This document shows, one piece after another, positions 16,901 through 23,904 of a stretch of DNA of 23,904 nucleotides. The stretch's first letter is position 1, and each line of letters starts with the position of its first letter. The position numbers were made by a program, and so were the translations under genes. The notes beneath the pieces are model-generated. The model searched no databases, had not been told where the DNA came from, and was given only the letters and a program-made list of their open reading frames with translations. The DNA comes from M30B53 sp964600785 (lineage in GTDB: Bacteria > Planctomycetota > Planctomycetia > Pirellulales > UBA1268): NCBI GenBank assembly GCA_964600785.1, contig CAZRKH010000107.1, positions 1-23,904 of the forward strand, written 5' to 3'.

Positions 16901-17950
16901 ATGAGCGTGCTGCGGCCGCGGCCACCGGAGGATCCGATCGAGCTGGTCTTCGACCCGTCAAGACGCGGCCCGCTGGAGCCTGCCGCTCTCGCCCGGGCCG
17001 CCAGGGAAGTCGCGGCCGCGGTGGCATCGGCGAGCACACCGGCCGGAACGCTCCTCGAGGAATACATGACGCGGCGGCGGGAGAGCCGGCTTTTTGCCTG
17101 GCTGGCCGAGGCCCGACGGCTGCGTGAGGAGGTCGATCGGCTGGTGGTCGTGGCGGAGCGTCCGCTGCTCGACGCGATCCGCGGCGTGTTCGAGAGCGGC
17201 TGCCATCCCTACCACAACGAACTCTCCCGCGGTGAGCGCGGCGGCCGGCCGCGGCTTGCCTTCGACGACGGCAGCCCCGACGGCACCCGCGGCCTGCTCG
17301 ACATCACCGCCGCGATGCAGCGACGCGGCGACGATCTGCTCGACCGCACCGGGCTGGTGGTCATCGAACCGCTCGGCGAGCCGGCCGCAACCGCGGCGGC
17401 AGCGCACCGCGAGTCGCTCGCTGCCGGGCTTGACGGCGATCGGCAGGGCCACGGAGGGCTTTCTCCACGGGCAGGTTGCGCACGCACCGCGACGCTGGAT
17501 GGCCACGGGTCGGTCTTCGGCGAGGCGGTGGTCGTCCCCGCGGCGGCGGCCGGCTGCGACGTGGTCCGGCTGCTCGGCGGGGCCGCCGCGATCGAGCGAC
17601 GCTGCCGCGAGGAATCCCTCGGCAATCCGGCGACCCTTCTGGCCGCCGCACGCCGGCTGCTCGCCGCACAACCGGGGGGGCCGGCGGAGCTCGTGCTCGA
17701 CGCGGGGCTGCTGCCCGCCGCAGAGTCGCTGGCCCGCTGGCAGCGAGGGCGGCTACCGTCCGCGGGCAGCCCACGGCCGCTGTTCGCCTGGTCGCTGGAG
17801 CCGCTCGAGCCGCGGCGTGAGCCCTGGCCGCTGGCAGAACCAAAGCCGCCCGGGGCGGGCTGTGCGGAAATCGGCCGGCTGCGGCTGCCGCGGCTCGATG
17901 AGCATACCGCCGGGCAGCTGCTGGCAATGGTCTGCCTGGCCGACGGTTGA
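16901..17950 (+). CDS. Truncated, probably inactive glucose-6-phosphate isomerase homologue
   Basis: 349 residues, well short of the roughly 500 or more of planctomycete phosphoglucose isomerases. Homology is visible in HPYHNELSRGERGGRPR (about residues 102-118), in GCDVVRLLGGAAAIERRC (about 223-240) and in the near-terminal LRLPRLDEHTAGQLLAM. The sugar-phosphate loop, normally SKSGGTLET, is replaced by EPLGEPAATAA (about 153-165). The protein stops where the family continues into the QPGVExxK block with the catalytic lysine. The region between is also shortened, removing the usual catalytic Glu/His segments. The frame is uninterrupted and the start is strong (AAGGAG 6 nt before ATG 16901), so it is probably translated. 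Read as a pseudoenzyme or decaying paralogue; a role in binding sugar phosphates is speculative. Confidence 0.7.
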   Translation: MSVLRPRPPEDPIELVFDPSRRGPLEPAALARAAREVAAAVASASTPAGTLLEEYMTRRRESRLFAWLAEARRLREEVDRLVVVAERPLLDAIRGVFESGCHPYHNELSRGERGGRPRLAFDDGSPDGTRGLLDITAAMQRRGDDLLDRTGLVVIEPLGEPAATAAAAHRESLAAGLDGDRQGHGGLSPRAGCARTATLDGHGSVFGEAVVVPAAAAGCDVVRLLGGAAAIERRCREESLGNPATLLAAARRLLAAQPGGPAELVLDAGLLPAAESLARWQRGRLPSAGSPRPLFAWSLEPLEPRREPWPLAEPKPPGAGCAEIGRLRLPRLDEHTAGQLLAMVCLADG

Positions 17951-17974
17951 AAACCGCCCGGCCGCGGCGATCAT
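17947..17974 (+). promoter_or_regulatory. Weak candidate promoter for UPF0173 gene
   Basis: TTGAAA (17947-17952), overlapping the upstream stop codon, and GATCAT (17969-17974) are separated by 16 nt. This precedes the next gene by about 115 nt in a 140-nt gap, consistent with separate transcription. The consensus match is moderate and judged by eye. Confidence 0.22.
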
Positions 17975-18090
17975 GGCGAAAGCCGCGGGCCGTCACCAGG
18001 GCCGATCACGCCGCGGACGCACGCGGGTGTCGATCCGTCAGCCCCCCTCATCTCTCGTCATCTCTTCCACTCGGCAAAGGAGAACCGTTC

Positions 18091-18777
18091 ATGGCTGTCA
18101 CGCTGACTTGGATCGGACACGCGACCTGGCTGGTCGAGACGCCGGCAGGGCGGATTCTCGTCGATCCCTTCCTCGACGACTGCCCCACCGCCTCGATGAA
18201 GGCTGCCGACGTCGAGTGCGACACGATCCTCATCACCCACGGCCACTTCGACCACATCGCCGATGCCGCGGCGATTGCCAAGCGAACCGCCGCCGAGGTG
18301 ATCTGTAACTTCGAGATCGCCGAGTGGCTCGGCAAGCAGGGGGTCGAACGGGTCAGGCCGGGCAACCACGGCGGCCGTCTGGCACTCCCCGGCGGGACGG
18401 TCAAGTTCGAACTCGCCTTCCACTCCTCCGGGCTGCCCGATGGCAGCTACGGCGGCAATCCGGCGAGTCTGCTGGTCGATCTTGGCGGCACGCGAATCTT
18501 CTTCGCCGGCGACACCGCCCTCTTCTCCGACATGCGGCGAATCGGTGAGGTCGGGCTCGCGGCGGCGATCCTGCCGATCGGCGACGTCTTCACGATGGGC
18601 CCGGAAGACGCCGTCACCGCGGCGAAGCTGCTCGCGGCGAAGCTGGTCCTGCCCTGCCACTACGGCACCTTCCCGCCGATCGAGCAGGATCCCGAGGCCT
18701 GGGCCGCGGCGATCCGCCGCGAGACCGACGCCGAGCCCCGGGTGCTCGTCCCCGGCGGTTCGACGACGATTCCCTGA
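18091..18777 (+). CDS. UPF0173 metal-dependent hydrolase (metallo-beta-lactamase fold)
   Basis: Cytoplasmic protein of 228 residues, the usual length for UPF0173. The N-terminal LTWIGHATWLVET is the family signature. Metal ligands are in H50-G-H52-F-D54-H55, with FFAGDTALFSDM providing a further Asp and PCHYGTFPPIEQDPEAW holding the last His. All expected metal-binding residues are present, so it should be an active hydrolase of the metallo-beta-lactamase superfamily. The physiological substrate of this family is not settled. ATG 18091 has a textbook AAAGGAG seven nucleotides upstream. It ends 5 nt before the convergent Rieske gene. Confidence 0.93.
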   Translation: MAVTLTWIGHATWLVETPAGRILVDPFLDDCPTASMKAADVECDTILITHGHFDHIADAAAIAKRTAAEVICNFEIAEWLGKQGVERVRPGNHGGRLALPGGTVKFELAFHSSGLPDGSYGGNPASLLVDLGGTRIFFAGDTALFSDMRRIGEVGLAAAILPIGDVFTMGPEDAVTAAKLLAAKLVLPCHYGTFPPIEQDPEAWAAAIRRETDAEPRVLVPGGSTTIP

Positions 18778-18782
18778 CGGCC

Positions 18783-19106
18783 TCAGCCGGTCGCCGGCAC
18801 GCGAACCTCGATCACGCCGTCGACTACCCGCAGCTCGAAAACGTCGACCTTCAGCGAGGGATCGTCGCACCAGCCGCCGTCACACAGCCGAAACCGCCAG
18901 GCATGCCAGGGGCAGGTGACCGCCCCGTCGCTGACCGGCCCGCCGCCGAGCGAGGCACCCATGTGGGGGCAGAAGTCGTCGATCGCGAAGAAGCGGCCGC
19001 CGTCGTTGAAGACCGCCACCAGCCGGCCGCCGACCTCGCGAGTCAGTCCGCCCCCGGCGGGCACCTCGTCGATGCGTGCAAACGGTGTGAAGGGAGCCTC
19101 GGCCAT
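18783..19106 (-). CDS. Rieske-type [2Fe-2S] ferredoxin
   Basis: 107-residue soluble protein with a single Rieske domain. The cluster ligands are visible as C46-P-H48 and C65-P-W-H68 (FCPHMGASLGG and VTCPWHAWRF), spaced as in the NirD/dioxygenase-ferredoxin type. There is no signal peptide or membrane anchor, so it is a cytoplasmic electron carrier or a small subunit of an oxygenase or nitrite reductase. No oxygenase or reductase partner lies nearby, so the electron acceptor is unknown. ATG 19106 leaves about 50 nt to the divergent HAD gene. Confidence 0.93.
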   Translation of the reverse strand: MAEAPFTPFARIDEVPAGGGLTREVGGRLVAVFNDGGRFFAIDDFCPHMGASLGGGPVSDGAVTCPWHAWRFRLCDGGWCDDPSLKVDVFELRVVDGVIEVRVPATG

Positions 19107-19157
19107 GGCGTGGGATCAGCGGAAATCTATGGCAACGAACCTGCTACGATTGAGCCC

Positions 19158-20030
19158 ATGATACCGCGACGGCCACGGATGCTCGCCCTCGATATCGATG
19201 GCACCGTCCTCACCAGCGGCCACGAGATCTCCAACGCCACCGCCTCGGCGATTCAGCGGGCCTCTGCCGCGGGCATCGAGGTGGTGCTCGCCACGGGCCG
19301 GAGATACCGCGACGTGCTCCCGGTGGCCGGGGCCCTCGAGCTGACCGGACCGCTGGTCACCGCCTCGGGTGCCCTCATCAAGGAGCCCCTCGCCCACGGC
19401 ACGCTCTTTCGTGGCGACTTTCCCGCCGGACTGCTGGAGCTGGTGCTGGGCATGGTCGATGCCGCCGGCCACGAGGCGGTGGTCTACACCGACAGTTTTG
19501 CCGAGGGCTTCGACTTCCACTGCCGCGGGCTCGAAGTTGGAACCGCCGGACTGCAGGAATATCTCGCCCGCAACAGCCACCTCGCCCGCGTCGAGCCCCG
19601 CCTCCACAAGCGTCCGCCGGCCGCGGCCTTCGCCGCCTTCTCGATGGGCTCGGAGGAAGCGATGCGAGCCCTCGAGGCCGGCCTGCGGGAGAACTTCGAG
19701 GCCAGGCTGAGTCTGCATGTGATCCGCAGCCCGCGGTATGGTGACTGGCTCTGCGAGATCGCTCCGGCGGGTGTCACGAAATGGACGGGCATCGAGCGGC
19801 TGGCCCGCGAACGGGGCATCGATCCTGGAGGGATCTGCGCCGTTGGTGACGATGCCAACGACCTGCCGATGATCCGGGCTGCCGGGCTCGGGGTGGCGAT
19901 GGGCAATGGCACCCGGGAGGTGCAAGAAGCGGCCGACCTCGTAGCTGGCGGCAACGACGAGGACGGCCTGGCGGCCCTCCTCGAGGAATTGCTCGCCCTG
20001 CCGCCCGACGAGCCAGTCGCAGCGCCGTAG
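19158..20030 (+). CDS. Cof-type HAD family phosphatase
   Basis: 290 residues, of the length and order of the HAD-IIB (Cof) hydrolases that dephosphorylate sugar phosphates and similar metabolites. Motif I is LALDIDGT with nucleophile D12 and D14. Motif II Thr is in VLATGRR. A C2-type cap occupies about 80-190, motif III Lys is in GVTKWTGI, and motif IV is GDDANDLPM. VAMGNGTREVQEAAD is the usual family ending. ATG 19158 precedes MIPRRPR; ATG at codon 8 is possible. A TACGAT hexamer at 19145-19150 would put the transcript start almost on the ATG, hinting at a leaderless message, but no -35 is clear. Substrate cannot be told from sequence. Confidence 0.92.
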   Translation: MIPRRPRMLALDIDGTVLTSGHEISNATASAIQRASAAGIEVVLATGRRYRDVLPVAGALELTGPLVTASGALIKEPLAHGTLFRGDFPAGLLELVLGMVDAAGHEAVVYTDSFAEGFDFHCRGLEVGTAGLQEYLARNSHLARVEPRLHKRPPAAAFAAFSMGSEEAMRALEAGLRENFEARLSLHVIRSPRYGDWLCEIAPAGVTKWTGIERLARERGIDPGGICAVGDDANDLPMIRAAGLGVAMGNGTREVQEAADLVAGGNDEDGLAALLEELLALPPDEPVAAP

Positions 20031-20043
20031 CCCGCCGCGGCCC

Positions 20044-20101
20044 CAGTAGGCCGGTGCGGCCCGCACCGGCAACCGGCTCGGCCGGCACGACGCCGGCCGC
20101 C
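20044..20101 (+). repeat. Hairpin-rich intergenic repeat, copy 1 (shortened)
   Basis: Begins CAGTAGGCCGGTGCG and ends in GCCGGCACGACGCCGGCCGC. It contains the first hairpin (CCGGTGCG/CGCACCGG) and the terminal GCCGGC pair but lacks the central CCGGTTGC/GCAACCGG hairpin of the other copies. Confidence 0.85.
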
Positions 20102-20177
20102 CAGTAGGCCGGTGCGTCTCGCACCGGCGTTCGCCGGTTGCGCTGCACCCGGCCCGGCCGGCACGACGCCGGCCGCC
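20102..20177 (+). repeat. Hairpin-rich intergenic repeat, copy 2
   Basis: Full-length unit directly abutting copy 1. Hairpin one is GCCGGTGCG-TCT-CGCACCGGC. The central dyad is mutated on one side (GCTGCACCCGG instead of GCTGCAACCGG). It ends with two GCCGGC blocks around ACGAC. Confidence 0.88.
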
Positions 20178-20229
20178 CCCGCAAGCCGCCGGGCCACGAC
20201 GGCCCGCTCGGCGCGACAGACCAGCTCAC

Positions 20230-20357
20230 GGGGAGCCCGAGCCGTCTCGCCGGGCGTTCGCCTCGGCATCCTGCCTCGGCTCACTCGAGCTTGCTCGCTC
20301 TCGGGCCTCCAGGCCCTCCGCTCGCCAGCCACGCCGGCTCACCGGCACGGGCTCCCC
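20230..20357. repeat. Structured element bounded by 10-bp inverted repeats
   Basis: GGGGAGCCCG (20230-20239) and CGGGCTCCCC (20348-20357) are perfect inverted repeats around 108 bp. The interior holds several hairpins: CGAGC-TT-GCTCG (20286-20297), GGGCC-TCCA-GGCCC (20303-20316) and GCCGG-CTCA-CCGGC (20333-20346). It could be a small non-autonomous mobile element, a structured RNA, or a compound terminator. Confidence 0.5.
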
Positions 20358-20370
20358 CCTCGCCGAACCC

Positions 20371-20446
20371 CAGTAGGCCGGTGCGTCTCGCACCGGCGTT
20401 CGCCGGTTGCGCTGCAACCGGCCCAGCCGGCACGATGCCGGCCGCC
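20371..20446 (+). repeat. Hairpin-rich intergenic repeat, copy 3
   Basis: 76-bp unit almost identical to copy 2, with both hairpins perfect: CCGGTGCG/CGCACCGG and CCGGTTGC-GCT-GCAACCGG. GCCGGC blocks flank ACGAT. Directly followed by copy 4. Confidence 0.9.
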
Positions 20447-20520
20447 CAGTAGGCCGGTGCGGCCCGCACCGGCGTAGGCCGGTTGCGCTGCAACCGGCCC
20501 AGCCGGCACGATGCCGGCCA
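20447..20520 (+). repeat. Hairpin-rich intergenic repeat, copy 4
   Basis: 74-bp unit. Differs from copy 3 in the first loop (GCC for TCT, as in copy 1) and in the joint GCGTAGGCCGG in place of GCGTTCGCCGG. It ends 24 bases before the stop codon of the convergent isomerase gene. Confidence 0.9.
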
Positions 20521-20544
20521 ACCTCGCCCGGTTCCGCCGCCGGA

Positions 20545-21369
20545 CTACGTTTGCGGGTCGGCAAGGCCGAGCTGACGGCGGAGGGCGGTGATCGCGATTT
20601 CGCCGAACTGCCGCGGCGGCACCCGCCAAAGCTGCGGGTTGTGGGTCTCGATACTCACCGCACCGGCATAGCCGATCTCTCGTAGCCGCACGAGCAGCGG
20701 ATCGGGCGGCGAGGAGCCCTCGCCGGGCAAGATTCGGTCGGCATCACTCGCCATCTCGCGGGGCACGTCGGCGATGTCGCAGAGCTGCACGTGGAAGAGG
20801 TTCTCCCTCGACAGGAGCCAGAGGTCGTTGAGTTTGCTCGGGCCGACGGTGAAATGAAACCAGTCGAGGCACAGGCCCACCGACGGATGCCCCACATCGT
20901 CAATCAACGCTGCGGCCGACTGCAGGTTGTTGGGGAAGCTCGCCCGGGCGTCAAACTCCAACGCCAGCCGGAGGCCCTGATCGGCCGCCCGCTTGCCCGC
21001 CTCCGAAAGGCTCATCGAGAGCCGCGAGAGATCCTGTGGCGAGAGCGGGCCGAAGGCGTCGCCAGAGACGACAAGCACCGGGATCCCCGTCGCCGAGAGC
21101 AGCGGCAGCCGCCGCTCGAAGTGGCTCCAGTGCTCGAGCCTCGCCTCGGCCTGACTCGTGAGCAGGCCGCCCTGAAAACTCGCCGCGACCGCCGTGACAC
21201 CGTGGCCCTCGAGCAGCTCGCGGAGGGCGGCAGGCTCGCGGCCCTCGAGAAAGCCCTCGGCATGGCCGAGCCAAAGGTCGACCGCGTTGCAGTGGCCCGC
21301 CGCGTAGTCCTCGATCACCGTCGGCAAAGCGGCGTCGAGCGAGCAGACCGTGCCGACCGCGGGAATCAT
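20545..21369 (-). CDS. Sugar phosphate isomerase/epimerase family protein
   Basis: 274 residues, a TIM-barrel protein of the xylose isomerase-like/AP endonuclease 2 superfamily. Barrel strands and metal-site segments are visible: NAVDLWLGH, GVTAVAASFQGG, GIPVLVVSGDAFG, LRLALEFDARASFPNN (metal Glu), HPSVGLCLDWFHFTVG (Asp and His), LFHVQLCDIADVPRE, RILPGEGSSPPDPLL and GYAGAVSIETHNPQ (final Glu). The ligand pattern Glu/Asp-His/Glu is intact, so an active isomerase or epimerase is expected; the sugar cannot be named. ATG 21369 overlaps the stop of glyS (ATGA), so the two are co-translated. It is the distal gene of the minus-strand cluster. Confidence 0.9.
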   Translation of the reverse strand: MIPAVGTVCSLDAALPTVIEDYAAGHCNAVDLWLGHAEGFLEGREPAALRELLEGHGVTAVAASFQGGLLTSQAEARLEHWSHFERRLPLLSATGIPVLVVSGDAFGPLSPQDLSRLSMSLSEAGKRAADQGLRLALEFDARASFPNNLQSAAALIDDVGHPSVGLCLDWFHFTVGPSKLNDLWLLSRENLFHVQLCDIADVPREMASDADRILPGEGSSPPDPLLVRLREIGYAGAVSIETHNPQLWRVPPRQFGEIAITALRRQLGLADPQT

Positions 21370-22997
21370 GCCAGCCTCTCGCGGATCCGATCGACAGCCT
21401 CTTCGAGGGGGACGCGAACCTGCTCGAGGGAATCGCGATCGCGGAGGGTCACGGTTCGGTCACCGAGGCTCGCGCCGTCGACGGTCAGGCAGAAGGGGGT
21501 GCCCGCCTCGTCCTGGCGGGCGTAGCGACGGCCCACCGAGCCCTTCTCGTCGTACTGGCAGGCCATGTGCGGCTTGAGCAGCCGGTAGAGCTCGGTGGCC
21601 ATCTCGGGCATGCCGTCCTTTTTGACCAGCGGCAGCACCGCCACCTTCACCGGAGCGAGCCGCGGGTGAAGCTTGAGCAGCGTCCGCCGTCGGGGCTTGC
21701 CATGCTCGTCGGGCACTTCGTCCTCGGTGTAGGCATCGCAGAGGAAGGCCAGAGCCGCCCGGTCGGCCCCCGCCGAGGGCTCGATCACGTGCGGCACGAA
21801 CCGCTCGCGGCTGACGTCATCAAAATAGCTCAGGTCGCGGCCGCTGCCGCGGTGCCGCGGCTTGCCGGTCTCGTCGGCCTCCACCACCAGCTCGCCGCCG
21901 GACCGCACCAGCTTGCCCTCCATGTGGCTGCGAAGGTCGAAGTCACCGCGATGGGCGATTCCCTCGAGCTCACCAAACTCTCCCTCGGCCAAAAACGGGA
22001 ATGCATACTCGATGTCAGCGGTGCCGCAGGAGTAGTGGGAGAGTTCGTCGGCCTCATGCTCCCGCAGCTGCAGCCGGCCCTCGCTGAGCCCCAGTTCCAA
22101 ATACCACCGCCAGCGGCGGTCCCTCCAGTAGCGATACCAAGCCTGGGAATCGGCCGGATGGCAGAAGAACTCGATCTCCATCTGCTCGAACTCGCGGGAG
22201 CGGAAGGTGAAGTTCCGCGGGGTGATCTCGTTGCGGAAGCTCTTGCCGATCTGGGCGATCCCGAAGGGCACGCGAACCCGTGAGGTGTCGAGCACGTTCT
22301 TGAAATTCACGAAGATTCCCTGAGCCGTCTCGGGGCGGAGGAAGGCCCGGTTGTCGGCCTCGCCGGCCACCGCCCCGACCCGCGTCTCAAACATCAGGTT
22401 GAATTCGCGGGGCTCGGTGAGCGTGCCCGGCTCGCTCGCCTCGGGGGCCAGGGCTTCTTCGCGGGAGGCATGGCCGGCCAGTGGCACGAGATCCCCCTCC
22501 CACTCGATCTCGCCGGCCTGCTTGGCACGCAGCCCGAAGAACTTCTGGGCCTTCGCGGCGGTGGCCGTCAGGCCCTCCTCACCGGAGGCATCGGTGAGCA
22601 CGAAGACCCGCCTGCCGCGATAACCGGCCCAGCGGCCGAGCAGGTGGTCGTAGCGATACCGCCGTTTCGACTCACGGCAGTCAATCAGCCAGTCGTGGAA
22701 GAGATCGAAATGCCCCGAGCATCTCCAGGCCTGGGGGTGCATGATGATCGTGCAGTCGAGGCCGGTCATCTCGTAGGGCCCCGGGGCACCGGAGGGCGTG
22801 GCCAGCTCGTCGTGGCCGGTGACCATGTCGTGCCACCAGGCGTTTTTCAGGTTCCGCTTCAGCTCCACGCCGAGCGGGCCGTAGTCCCAGAAGCCGTTGA
22901 GCCCGCCGTAGATCTCACTGGATGGGAAGATGAAACCCCGTCGCTTGGCGAGCGAAACGATCGCGTCCATCCGCGACTGGTCGGCGGGGGCTGTCAT
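21366..22997 (-). CDS. glyS: Glycyl-tRNA synthetase, alpha2 (eukaryote/archaea-like) type
   Basis: Charges tRNA-Gly. 543 residues, single-chain class II enzyme of the homodimeric type rather than the alpha2beta2 bacterial form. N-terminal RRGFIFPSSEIYGGLNGFWDYGPLG is the family signature. LTEPREFNLMFET and FLRPETAQGIFVNFKN form the glycine and ATP site. Motif 2 is FRNEITPRNFTFRSREFEQ and motif 3 contains EPSAGADRAALAFL. The last 100 or so residues are the HGTP anticodon-binding domain. The insert before LTEPREF lacks zinc-ligand cysteines. ATG 22997 has GAGGAG 9 nt upstream. A GTG at 23048 overlapping the phosphofructokinase stop is in frame but has no such RBS. It lies between the phosphofructokinase and isomerase genes in one transcription unit. 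Confidence 0.95.
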   Translation of the reverse strand: MTAPADQSRMDAIVSLAKRRGFIFPSSEIYGGLNGFWDYGPLGVELKRNLKNAWWHDMVTGHDELATPSGAPGPYEMTGLDCTIIMHPQAWRCSGHFDLFHDWLIDCRESKRRYRYDHLLGRWAGYRGRRVFVLTDASGEEGLTATAAKAQKFFGLRAKQAGEIEWEGDLVPLAGHASREEALAPEASEPGTLTEPREFNLMFETRVGAVAGEADNRAFLRPETAQGIFVNFKNVLDTSRVRVPFGIAQIGKSFRNEITPRNFTFRSREFEQMEIEFFCHPADSQAWYRYWRDRRWRWYLELGLSEGRLQLREHEADELSHYSCGTADIEYAFPFLAEGEFGELEGIAHRGDFDLRSHMEGKLVRSGGELVVEADETGKPRHRGSGRDLSYFDDVSRERFVPHVIEPSAGADRAALAFLCDAYTEDEVPDEHGKPRRRTLLKLHPRLAPVKVAVLPLVKKDGMPEMATELYRLLKPHMACQYDEKGSVGRRYARQDEAGTPFCLTVDGASLGDRTVTLRDRDSLEQVRVPLEEAVDRIRERLA

Positions 22998-23044
22998 GGG
23001 CGGAAACTCCTCGGCGGGTTCGCGGCAGCCCGGCGGCAGTCGCG

Positions 23045-23904
23045 TCACTCGTTGACGTAGGTCTCCAGGAATCTCGCCAGGCGGTGGAAGTCGCAGCCCC
23101 GCTCGACGTAGCGGACGACCGTCACGAGCGTATCAGGGTCGACGAGCTCTTCGAAGGGGACGTAGGCCAAATCAAGCTGACCCGAGACGCTGACCATCAC
23201 CCCGTCGAGGCCCCGTTCGGAGAGCGCCCGGTAGGCCCCCACGCCGAGCTGGCTGCCGAGCATGATGTCGAAGGCATGCGGCCTGGCGCACCGCGATTCA
23301 TAGCCCAGCTGCAGGCCCATCACCTTGCGGCTGCGACCGGTCTGCCGCTGATACTCGTCGGCCACGAGCTTGGCGAACATCCGCCCGAGCTGGATGTGGG
23401 AGATCGAGATGTGGCCGTGGTCGTCGCGGGGAATCCCCTCGAGCTGGGCCTGCGGCAGATACTCGGCGAGCCCCTCGGCAAGCACCACCACGCCGAAGGG
23501 CTTGCCCTCGTGCTCCTCGCGGGCCCGCATTGTCTTCACGATCCGGCCCACCACCTCCTCGACGTTCATCACCGGCTTGATGCGGGTGGTGCCGGAAGGA
23601 TCGGTGACCGTCTCCTCCTCGCGGTATTTGCCGTGGATGTCCTCTACGCTGATCACGAGGCTCGCCTCACCGGAGATTGCCGCCCCGTAGGCCAGCCAGC
23701 CGGCGCTGCGGCCCATCGTCTCGCAGAGGAAATAGGAGCGGGCCGCCTCGGCATCGTAGATCAGGTTGCGAATCTCGTCGGCCAGGGTGTCGACCGCGGT
23801 GAAATAGCCGAAGGTGAAGTCGATGCCCATGTAGTCGTTGTCGATCGTCTTGGGCAGGTGGACCACCGGGATCCGGGGGGCATCGGCCGGGAGCCGGTCC
23901 TGGA
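23045..23904 (-). CDS. 6-phosphofructokinase, probably PPi-dependent (5' end outside window)
   Basis: C-terminal 285 residues of a phosphofructokinase; the frame is open to the window edge. PVVHLPKTIDND contains the PKTIDND motif: a lysine here is typical of PPi-using enzymes, whereas ATP-PFKs have GTIDND. CETMGRSAGWLAYGAA matches the family MGR substrate motif. VVVLAEGLAEYLP is the fructose-6-phosphate contact region, and GLQLGYESRCARPHAFDIMLGSQL continues the family pattern. The nucleotide/PPi GGD motif is beyond the edge, so phosphate-donor choice cannot be confirmed. Role: phosphorylation of fructose 6-phosphate in glycolysis, reversible if PPi-dependent. Its TGA lies 47 nt before the glyS ATG, indicating an operon. 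Confidence 0.93.
   Translation of the reverse strand, partial: QDRLPADAPRIPVVHLPKTIDNDYMGIDFTFGYFTAVDTLADEIRNLIYDAEAARSYFLCETMGRSAGWLAYGAAISGEASLVISVEDIHGKYREEETVTDPSGTTRIKPVMNVEEVVGRIVKTMRAREEHEGKPFGVVVLAEGLAEYLPQAQLEGIPRDDHGHISISHIQLGRMFAKLVADEYQRQTGRSRKVMGLQLGYESRCARPHAFDIMLGSQLGVGAYRALSERGLDGVMVSVSGQLDLAYVPFEELVDPDTLVTVVRYVERGCDFHRLARFLETYVNE

Larger units (their letters stand above)
20031..20544. other. Non-coding repeat island between convergent genes
   Basis: 514 bases with no credible gene. They contain two copies of a hairpin-rich repeat (20044-20177), a structured element (20230-20357) and two further repeat copies (20371-20520). Short open frames here are repeat-derived Arg/Pro-rich translations. 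The island sits between the ends of the HAD phosphatase and sugar isomerase genes, where it may end transcription from both sides. Confidence 0.8.

Noticed and set aside
20044..20520. Possible CRISPR array
   Set aside because: Units are 58-76 bp, directly abutting without unique spacers, and no cas genes are near. They are hairpin repeats instead.
20112..20629. Several short overlapping open frames in the repeat island
   Set aside because: Their peptides are Arg/Pro/Ala-rich and repeat with the DNA unit in all frames, so they are a by-product of the repeats.
22998..23048. GlyRS starting at GTG 23048 overlapping the phosphofructokinase stop
   Set aside because: The added residues are not family-like and the ATG at 22997 has GAGGAG 9 nt upstream, though the overlap is tempting.

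Overview
The window is very GC-rich, densely packed bacterial DNA. It looks like a chromosomal segment of a planctomycete, most likely a relative of the Pirellulales. The reasons are the MoxR-centred envelope operon carrying PQQ-propeller, BatA-type, prenyltransferase-repeat and NPCBM-like proteins, a TatC with a long periplasmic insertion, and an alpha2-type glycyl-tRNA synthetase. This placement rests on recalled family features, not on a search.

Layout, left to right. 1-411 is non-coding with G/C palindromes and a short CACCCCA tandem repeat. 412-1377 (+) is an exported thioredoxin-fold protein whose 3' end overlaps a convergent methyl-accepting chemotaxis protein (1303-3426, -). That gene sits 7 nt downstream of a small putative membrane protein (3434-3718, -). 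Next come tRNA-Leu(UAA) (3851-3938, -), a DUF420 membrane protein (4064-4579, +) and the Tat translocase subunit TatC (4552-5589, -), the last two again overlapping tail to tail.

5741-15463 (+) is the centrepiece, a six-gene co-directional operon. It encodes an exported PQQ-like beta-propeller, a MoxR AAA+ ATPase, a BatA-type membrane protein, a membrane protein with a glutamine-amidotransferase-like middle region, a 943-residue membrane protein fused to a prenyltransferase/squalene-cyclase-like repeat domain, and an exported protein with an NPCBM-like C-terminus. Most junctions are 4-nt ATGA/GTGA overlaps. The expected DUF58 gene after moxR is missing, and a 73-nt gap lies in its place. A plausible sigma70 promoter and a leader hairpin precede the operon.

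15478-18777 holds sugar-phosphate metabolism genes: an archaeal-type cofactor-independent phosphoglycerate mutase (-), a divergently transcribed, C-terminally truncated and probably inactive glucose-6-phosphate isomerase homologue (+), and a UPF0173 metallo-hydrolase (+). A Rieske-type ferredoxin (-) and a Cof-type HAD phosphatase (+) follow.

20031-20544 is a non-coding island between convergent genes. It contains four copies of a hairpin-rich 58-76 bp repeat and a separate, strongly structured 128-bp element bounded by 10-bp inverted repeats. The right end is a minus-strand cluster transcribed from beyond the window edge: PPi-type phosphofructokinase (5' end outside the window), glycyl-tRNA synthetase, and a TIM-barrel sugar-phosphate isomerase/epimerase.

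The items most worth following up are the reduced and fused MoxR operon, the decayed phosphoglucose isomerase, and the repeat island.
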